Source of the DNA: Hysterangium stoloniferum
Lineage: Eukaryota > Basidiomycota > Agaricomycetes > Hysterangiales > Hysterangiaceae
NCBI GenBank assembly: GCA_015178975.1
Contig: WHVD01000221.1
Span: 48,765-112,764, forward strand
Direction: 5' to 3'
DNA length: 64,000 nt
The notes under the pieces were generated by a model, which worked only from the letters and a program-made list of their open reading frames with translations, made no database searches and was not told the DNA's origin. How positions within the stretch are numbered: position 1 is the first letter of the stretch; each line of letters begins with the position of its first letter. Below, piece by piece: positions 57,297 through 64,000 of the stretch. The position numbers and the translations under genes are program-made.

Positions 57297-59811
57297 TCAT
57301 AACTTGAGTCCTTGTTTCAACTTATACATGCCCTGCAGTTCCTTGTAGAATTCCTCCGATATAAGGGAAAGATCCGCTCCCTTGTCCATTCGAATTTTAA
57401 CGTGTTCGGGTGAATCGGGAGTTCCTACATGACCGAAAACATGGAGCGCTGCAACTCCTATGCTAGAGTAACCACTGGGAGGATCCCGTTTTCGATAAAG
57501 GATCGTAGTATCCTCCTTCATCAGACGACTGGGATGAGGGTATTGGATTCGAGGCCTCTTACGTTCCTTGCGCAGGGACAAGATTACGTTCCTGCGTTCA
57601 CTTCGGCAAGGAACATGCTTCGAAGGGGAATCCAATACTGGATCATCGTCGCTGTCCTCCGAATCCGAATTCTCGTACGGTAGTAAATCGGGGGGGTTCC
57701 CAGGATCAAACGGGAACGTGTCAACATCAGCTCCAGGCGAACAGAGTGAATTCGAACTGATTTGTTCGTGAGAATCTCCAGTCTGACAGTAGTCCTCGGT
57801 CAGGCCTTCAAGGTCCTGCCGATGAGCACTCAGCCGGTCTCCTTTTTCGAAGAAATCTGCGGCGAGTATGGATACGTAAGTTTCAGACAGAAGAGCTTCA
57901 CCAGTCGTTCGATTTTCCTCCCTCACTAATTTGTCTTCGACATGGGGTGAATAAATGGAAACAAAAGTCAATTCATCATCAGAGTTATTTACTTGTCCTT
58001 GTATAGATAGTCCATGAACCGCTTCATATAACCTTTGCTCCTCAGCTTCCTCTGACATATCCTGTGCGGAGCATTTGTTGATAGAGACATAATGAGACAT
58101 TTTGCCAGCTTGAGGGCAGTCTATCTTAAAATGCTCCGGACTTCCGCATATCCAACATTCCTTGGTGGGTTTGACCGAACTCCTCTTGTTACTCCTCTTG
58201 AAGAACATTTTTCCATGACGCTTTCCCTGTTTTGGATCAGCGACGTCTGGAACGGTCCTTCTCGTTGAGCCTCTCTCGTTAGTCTCACTAACGAGAATAT
58301 GGTTAGGTGAAGAGGAGTCGCTGGTGACTCTAAAATCCAATTCTTGACCCTCCGATAACATTATGCGCGGTTTCTGGAACCTGTAACGTTCCCGGTGTGT
58401 TTGGACCCAAGCGTTAATCAGAGCTTCTTGCAGGTTATTAGCATAAGTCTGTAAACTCATGATATTATCGATGGGTTGTCCTTGAAGAAGGTAGAGCCAT
58501 TCCGTAGGCAGTGTGAGAATGAGTCTGCGTGTCTCATCCCCTCTGTCCTGGTGGAACCCGTACAGGAAACGATAAAGTTTAACTCTCCATTGGATATAGT
58601 GGACGGGTGTCTCACGATCGTGACCAGCCTGTCGAAATTTCATAGCTTCCCATTCTAAGGCTAAGGATTCACGCCAACGAGTTCCGAGCAATCCTTCGAC
58701 GATACCCCAAAGAAATGACCCATGAGATTGACTGAATTCAGTACGATGCTCACGGTCTAAGGTGCTCCACCAGACCTTAGCGTGCCCCTTGAGTCGTCTT
58801 GGCAGAGCAACTCCTAAGATCGCACTCATAGAGTCTGATATCTCTGCGAGACTCATGATATCCATGATATAGTCCAGGGCTTCGGATTGAGCTCCATCGT
58901 ATTCAGGGAGATCAGACCATTTGATCTTGAGGTCGTTGGTGTTAAGAGTGACCTTCTTGTCCTTAGGTAAGTCATCGATAAGCGCGCTAGCTCGAGACCG
59001 CATCGGAGTTCGAAAAGGGGTATTAGGCACTCCATTGTAGCGTTCCCCACATCCTGAGTTCCCTCCCCGGTCTGAAGTATTCGAACTCCCAGATGGATCG
59101 CTAGGGGGTCCTCCTGATGGCAAGAAAGGGTTTGAAGCGATCGGTAGAGAATGGCGGGGACCGTCTGGATTAAGTGATCCTCGACCAGCAACTGGGCCAG
59201 CTATGCCCTCAGTGAATGCCGTGGAGAAGGATGGTCGACCCTTGTTGGCGACTGATCGGTTTCTGAGAGTGGTCACTTCATCCCTGAAGTTAGGGCTGTT
59301 GGAGACTCCCTCAAATGCAACGCGAGAGCGGTGATCTCCCTGGAAAGACGTTAGGCCTGGTTCCATCGCGATTTGTCTCTCGATCTCCATCGCGTTCAGA
59401 AGTCGACACGGCTGGGGTTGATGGAAGGGAGCGCAGACCTCAATCCTCTTCTCCTGAAGGCGTTCTATCACTTGCATCCTCAAGTCCAGTGGAAAATCCT
59501 CCAATATTACGGGACGGTTGAGAGAATGCAGAAAATGAGTATTAGGGGACCCGTTTAAGTTGCGAACGAATGAATCGGTCGTGGAGATAGGCGAATCAGG
59601 GACCTGGATCGAGTCGTTATAGGGGAGGAGTACCTCTAAAACCATCTTATCAAGTCTTCTTTGGTTTCGCTTCAACCAACCTCTTAAAGTGAGGTATGCC
59701 AGCGATAGATTTGGCGTGACTCCATTGAGAGACTCCTCCAACATACGGATGTACATGTACTGGTAGTCAACCTTAGGCACAACATGATCTCCGCCAAGCA
59801 GGACATGCAGG
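57297..59811 (-). pseudogene. Family-A Gypsy gag-protease (5'-truncated)
   Basis: 827-codon frame (59780-57297) in the same frame as pol, so gag and pol form a single polyprotein interrupted only by the TGA at 57299-57297. Capsid-like part: KKVTLNTNDLKIKWSDLPEY, EALDYIMDIMSLAEISDSMS, VALPRRLKGHAKVWWSTLDR, GSFLWGIVEGLLGTRWRES. CCHC knuckle CWICGSPEHFKIDCPQAG. The protease reads IRMDKGADLSLISEEFYKE: the catalytic DTG of the sister copies is DKG here, which should abolish activity. The first ~215 gag residues are missing because the Copia LTR starts at 59812. Confidence 0.88.
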
Positions 59812-60179
59812 TGTTAAAAGTGACCTGTGACTTACTGTGACACGTGACACACACAAGTCTGAGGAAAGTTGTTACTATTCAGGTCACTAACTACAAGCTT
59901 ATATATGTTATACATCAGTAGGCTTGTCAGCTGTCAAAAGTGACAGCTGGTTGACAGCTGTCAGAAGTGACAGCTGATTGACAGCTTGAATGGAAACTGA
60001 CAGCTGATTGACAGCTGGAATACAAAGTGACAGCTGATTGACAGCTGGAATACAAAGTGACAGCTGATTGACAGCTGTCATGGGAAATGAACTGGAAATA
60101 CTCTGGAACATGCTGGAAGCTTCTAGAAGGTTCTAGAAGGTTCCAGAAGGTCTTGGAGACAGTGGAGGCAGTTTTAACA
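59812..60179 (-). repeat. 3' LTR of the Copia element
   Basis: 368 bp bounded by TGTTAAAA and TTTTAACA (8-bp perfect inverted ends). Next to it on the coding side is GATCAGGGGGGTC, a polypurine tract. The left flank GCAGG (59807-59811) is the expected TSD; the partner is outside the window. Confidence 0.85.
59939..60079. repeat. Tandem CAGCTG-rich repeat in the Copia LTR
   Basis: About five imperfect units of ~31 bp built from paired TGACAGCTG motifs separated by GGAATACAAAG. Each unit contains two CAGCTG E-box palindromes. Confidence 0.85.
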
Positions 60180-60280
60180 GACCCCCCTGATCTCACATGT
60201 CTCCAAAGAAAAAAAAACAGAGAGAGAGACAGAGAGAGAGACTTTGCTAAACTACAGAGAGTAAGAAAGAAAACAAGAAA

Positions 60281-63200
60281 CTAAGTCCTTATACCCATTC
60301 CATCACGGCAAAATTGAACCTTGGGAGTAGATAGAGGCTTGGTTAGAATATCTGCAATTTGTTCTGCAGTAGGAATATAGGAAGGAGCAATACACTTGGC
60401 ATTTACAGCATCCCTAAGCCAATAGTAGCGCAGGTCAAGATGTTTCATCCTTCCATGATGCTCAGGGTTCTTAGCCACACTGATGGCAGACTGGTTGTCA
60501 ATGTGTAGAGTGGAGGGTTGATCAACTTGGTAGCCAAATTCACCTAGGATTTGCCGCATCCAGGCAATCTCCTTGCCAGCTTCTACAGCAGAGACAAATT
60601 CTGCTTCAGTTGTAGAAAGTGTGACAATACTTTGGAGTTTACTACTCCAGCCAATAGCACCTCCAGCCATCATAGTTACATAACCACCAGTGGATCTTCC
60701 AGAATCAATGCAATCACCATGAGCAGCATCAGTATATGTGGTGAATAATTCAGAGCCACATTTACCAGAGTAATACAACTTGTATTCCAGTGTACCTTTT
60801 AGGTATCTGAACAAGTGCTTCACTGCTGTCCAATGCTTTGGTCCAGGATTGCCATTAAAATGTGCCAAGTAGGACACAGTATAAGCAATATCTGGACGGG
60901 TCATAGTAGCCAAGTATTGTAAAGACCCAACAGCACTGAGATAAGGAACACTACGCATGAAATCCACCTCTGCAGCATTCTCAGGACCCATTTCTTTGGA
61001 AAGAGATGTACCAGGTGTCATAGGTGTGAGAACTGGATGACAGTCAGACATGTTATAACGCTCAAGCATGTTGAGAATAAACTGTCGCTGATCAAGAGTA
61101 AGGAGTCGCTTAGAGCGATCTCTGCCAACTCCCACACCAAGTAAATAAACAGTGGATCCAAGATCACGGCATTTGAAATGCAGGGACAATTGCTTGACAG
61201 CTTTGTCAATGGCAAGAGTGGACTTGGATGCAAATGTAATATCATCAATGTAAATGGGTACAAAGATCTTGACCTCTCCATTTGAATAAATGTAAACAGA
61301 GGTATCAGATTCAATTCGTTTGAACTCCATTTCAGTAAGTGCACCATGTAACTTGATGTTCCATTGACGAGATCCCTGCTTGAGACCATAAAGTGATTTC
61401 AAGAGTCTGAGAACCTTATTAGGACCTCCTTGATGGAAGCCTTCAGGTTGTCTCATATAGATTGTCTCATCAAGGTCACCATGGGTGAAAGCAGCAGAAA
61501 TGTCAACAGAGCGCAAGTCCATGTCTTCAATGGCAGCTAGGGCCAGAATCAAACGCAGAGTTGCAGGTCTAAAAGTAGGTGCAAACACTTCATTGTAGTC
61601 AATGCCAGGACGTTGTGAGTATCCTTTGGCAACAAGACGAGCTTTATAACGCTCAATGGTGCCATCTGCATTGTGTTTGACTTTAAACACCCAACCCGAA
61701 CCAATTGCCTTTGCACCAACTGGGAGGTCAACAAGTTCCCACGTCTTGTTTTCTACCAGTGTATTGTACTCTGCATTTATAGCCTCTTGCCATTTATCTG
61801 CATCATCACCTTTCATAGCCTGCTTGTAGTTTTGTGGATCAGCAGTTGAAGCTGTTCCAACAAACTGTACTTCCTCATAATCAATGTCTTCATCATCATC
61901 TTCAGCTAGAGCTGGAGCTGGTTGTACCTTCCACCATTCACCAGGTTGCTTTGGAACACGCTGAGAGTGACGAGGCTGTGGTTCTGGTGCAGGTGGAGGA
62001 GGTAGTTGAATGGGTTCAGGAAGTGCAGGAATCTGAGCAGGAGGTGCAGGAATCTGAACAGGAGGTGCAGGAATATAAGCAGGAGGTGCATGAATATGAG
62101 TAGGAGGGACAGAAATATCATTATCCCCCTCTACTTCTGGCACAAATAAAGGAATGTCAGAGTTTGGTATATTTGGGAAAAGCCTAATATTAGGCATTGG
62201 TCCAGTAGTAGATAGACCAGGAAAGTGGCGTTCATCAAATACAGCCCGTTCAGAGATGATAAACTTCTTTGTAACAGGGTTGTAGAATTGCCAACCTTTG
62301 TATCCCACAGGATAGCCTAGAAAGAGGCATTTCTCCATGTGTGACTGAAGTGACTTCCTTTTGTCCTTTTGAATGTACACATAGGCAGTACACCCCCACA
62401 CTCGCAAGTTGCTCACATCTGGTTTCTGCTTGTACCATTGCTCATAGGGTGTAGTTTTAGGCAATGGTGCAGTAGGTAGACGATTCCATACATAGACATA
62501 AGATGTCACAGCATGGTTCCAGAAAGAAGCAGGCATACGCGCCTCATGCATTATGGCAGTGACATGATCAGCCATAGTGTGATTGGCTCTTTCTGCAACT
62601 CCATTCTGTTGAGGGCGATTGCGAGTAGTATGGCGGCGTACTATTCCACATTCATCTGTAAACTTGATAAAGGCATTTGACATATACTCCCCCCCTTTGT
62701 CATCCTGCAGAGCTTTGACCTTGCAACCCAGAAGATTCTCAGCATAAGCTTTGTATCTCCTGAATGCTTCAAATGCATCACTCTTCCGTTTCAAGAACAG
62801 AACAGCTCGCAACTTGGTGCAATCATCAATAAAGGTTATCCAGTAGTGATAACCCTCAGTTGTTTGCACAGGAAGTGGTCCATGTAGATCACTATGAATA
62901 AGTTCAAGTGGTGTCTGAGAATGACTTGGTGAGATAGGGAATGGACTAGCAGTCATTTTGCCAGCAAGGCAAGGTTCACAGATGGGATCAGGCTGTTCCT
63001 TTGAGTCAAGGTTTAAGCCAACCACCAATCCTTCTCTGATCATCTTCTGGACATCAGCATAGCTGTGGTGTCCAAGACGGCAATGCCAGAGATTGATATC
63101 AAAGGGAAGGGTGGAGACAGCACCAGCTTGCTCAACAACAGGTGCAGTGACACCATTGAGGATACCTGCATTCTGTGCAGTAACTCTGGCTGTAAACATA

Positions 63201-63998
63201 GTCTGTCCAGAGCGTTTGAAATGCATTGTTGTTCGATCAATGTGTATGAGTAGTCCTTTGTGCCTTGTGAGATAAAGACAAGACAGTAGGTTACTGCGCA
63301 GTTGTGGTACATGCAAAACTCTTGTAAGCTCCACAGATCGCGATTTCCTTCCATTTATAACTGGGTTGAATACCACAGAACCAACTCCTGCAGAGTAGAT
63401 AACAGTATGATCTGCTAACTTGATTGGGACACATAATGGTGTGTAGTTATGCAGCCAATGACTATGAGGAGTCATATGACTACTAGCACCTGTATCAGCA
63501 AGCCAATCATAGTCAGGACCATTCTGCAGGGTGGAGGAATCAGATAAGGAGAAAGCAAGTGCATTTCCAGTATATTCAACATTGTTCTGAGACATTGTCT
63601 TCTGAGCACTATTTGGCTTCTTCTTCCCTTTAGCACTATTGGTAAGGACACTCTCCTGTGCTTCCTGCTGCTTCTTGATGAAGCGATGACACTTGTCCAT
63701 AGTATGGTTGGTCATAGAGCAGAAAGTACATTTGAGAAATGCAGTGGATGCATTGCCCTTTACAGTAAGTGCAGATGCAACTGCAGGAGCTTGTGAAGCC
63801 CGATGACGGCGTTGTGACTCTTCTGTGACAAAAGCTTGTTGGATAGTAGCCTTGTCCAGCTTGTCCATCAGAAGGAGAGAAGAGGCAAAGTTGTCAAACT
63901 GCTCAGGAAGTGCCCTGATCATTGCCATTGATGCAAGTTCCTCATCAAGTTTGGCAAGATCAAAATTCAATGGGCGCAGATCCTGGATGGCACGGATG
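60281..63998 (-). CDS. Copia/Ty1 retrotransposon polyprotein (open to the right edge)
   Basis: At least 1229 codons without a stop; the frame stays open to the right edge, so the true start is probably outside the window (internal ATG at 63970). Order: gag part (FDLAKLDEELASMAMIRALP), zinc knuckle CTFCSMTNHTMDKCHRF, aspartic protease DWLADTGASSHMTPHSHWL, GAG-pre-integrase LWHCRLGHHSYADVQKM, integrase core (IHSDLHGPLPVQTTEGYHYW, DDCTK; NGVAERANHTMADH), a Pro-rich linker with repeated IPAPP(A/V)QIPAPP, reverse transcriptase (WVFKVKHNADGTIERYKARL, VDISAAFTHGDLDETIYMRQ, VPIYIDDITFASK) and RNase H (TYTDAAHGDCIDSGRSTGGY, LSTTEAEFVSAVEAGKEIAW, HGRMKHLDLRYYWLRD). Domain order protease-integrase-RT-RNase H is diagnostic of Copia. 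No lesion seen: potentially active. Confidence 0.95.
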   Translation of the reverse strand, partial: IRAIQDLRPLNFDLAKLDEELASMAMIRALPEQFDNFASSLLLMDKLDKATIQQAFVTEESQRRHRASQAPAVASALTVKGNASTAFLKCTFCSMTNHTMDKCHRFIKKQQEAQESVLTNSAKGKKKPNSAQKTMSQNNVEYTGNALAFSLSDSSTLQNGPDYDWLADTGASSHMTPHSHWLHNYTPLCVPIKLADHTVIYSAGVGSVVFNPVINGRKSRSVELTRVLHVPQLRSNLLSCLYLTRHKGLLIHIDRTTMHFKRSGQTMFTARVTAQNAGILNGVTAPVVEQAGAVSTLPFDINLWHCRLGHHSYADVQKMIREGLVVGLNLDSKEQPDPICEPCLAGKMTASPFPISPSHSQTPLELIHSDLHGPLPVQTTEGYHYWITFIDDCTKLRAVLFLKRKSDAFEAFRRYKAYAENLLGCKVKALQDDKGGEYMSNAFIKFTDECGIVRRHTTRNRPQQNGVAERANHTMADHVTAIMHEARMPASFWNHAVTSYVYVWNRLPTAPLPKTTPYEQWYKQKPDVSNLRVWGCTAYVYIQKDKRKSLQSHMEKCLFLGYPVGYKGWQFYNPVTKKFIISERAVFDERHFPGLSTTGPMPNIRLFPNIPNSDIPLFVPEVEGDNDISVPPTHIHAPPAYIPAPPVQIPAPPAQIPALPEPIQLPPPPAPEPQPRHSQRVPKQPGEWWKVQPAPALAEDDDEDIDYEEVQFVGTASTADPQNYKQAMKGDDADKWQEAINAEYNTLVENKTWELVDLPVGAKAIGSGWVFKVKHNADGTIERYKARLVAKGYSQRPGIDYNEVFAPTFRPATLRLILALAAIEDMDLRSVDISAAFTHGDLDETIYMRQPEGFHQGGPNKVLRLLKSLYGLKQGSRQWNIKLHGALTEMEFKRIESDTSVYIYSNGEVKIFVPIYIDDITFASKSTLAIDKAVKQLSLHFKCRDLGSTVYLLGVGVGRDRSKRLLTLDQRQFILNMLERYNMSDCHPVLTPMTPGTSLSKEMGPENAAEVDFMRSVPYLSAVGSLQYLATMTRPDIAYTVSYLAHFNGNPGPKHWTAVKHLFRYLKGTLEYKLYYSGKCGSELFTTYTDAAHGDCIDSGRSTGGYVTMMAGGAIGWSSKLQSIVTLSTTEAEFVSAVEAGKEIAWMRQILGEFGYQVDQPSTLHIDNQSAISVAKNPEHHGRMKHLDLRYYWLRDAVNAKCIAPSYIPTAEQIADILTKPLSTPKVQFCRDGMGIRT

Positions 63999-64000
63999 GC

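Noticed and set aside
61834..62103. 89-aa plus-strand ORF rich in EVQE repeats
   Set aside because: Antisense of the Pro-rich repeat in the Copia polyprotein.

Overview
The window reads as nuclear DNA of a basidiomycete fungus, most likely an Agaricomycete. The evidence is many ~50-bp GT-AG introns splitting conserved genes into 5-14 exons, a fungal-type GPCR, a Mei2-like protein, and abundant chromodomain Gypsy and Copia retrotransposons with solo LTRs. Species cannot be fixed from the sequence. Exon boundaries below are read by eye from splice consensus, reading phase and remembered family motifs; no search was run.

Host block (1-13,661): the 3' end of a Cus2/Tat-SF1-like splicing factor (+); a type II phosphatidylinositol 4-kinase, LSB6 (-); V-ATPase subunit E (+), which shares a 70-bp divergent promoter with LSB6; a Git3/cAMP-receptor-like GPCR (+); the mitochondrial complex I 20-kDa (PSST/NDUFS7) subunit (+); and a Mei2-like RNA-binding protein (-). 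From 13.7 to 18 kb I recognise no gene. A second host gene, an uncharacterised 914-aa Ser/Pro-rich protein, stands alone at 29.6-32.5 kb between transposon blocks.

Transposon block 1 (18.3-28.7 kb): a full-span Gypsy element, here called element D (20,113-27,921). It has intact LTRs and a 5-bp TSD (TCTAT) but has lost its reverse transcriptase. Its 5' LTR holds a solo LTR, which itself holds a 1.2-kb minisatellite-bearing element. Between the chromodomain and the 3' LTR it carries a three-exon gene on the antisense strand.

Transposon block 2 (33.6-64 kb): several copies of a second Gypsy family, here called family A (LTR ~643 bp, TGTAAAGGG...CTCTTCACA), nested in one another. They are a degenerate minus copy (33.6-39.3 kb), a decayed plus copy (39.3-48.7 kb), a minus 3'-end fragment (48.7-49.8 kb) and a longer minus copy (49.8-59.8 kb) with an extra ORF between integrase and the 3' LTR. 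That last copy is broken by a 244-bp LTR-like insertion containing a tRNA-like gene and by a Copia element with an open frame that runs off the right edge. Related solo LTRs (subfamilies A, B, C) are scattered through both blocks, many with intact 5-bp target duplications.

The observations most worth following are the antisense spliced gene of element D, the tRNA-bearing mini-LTR, the third ORF of family A, and a predicted 4-nt exon in the Mei2-like gene.
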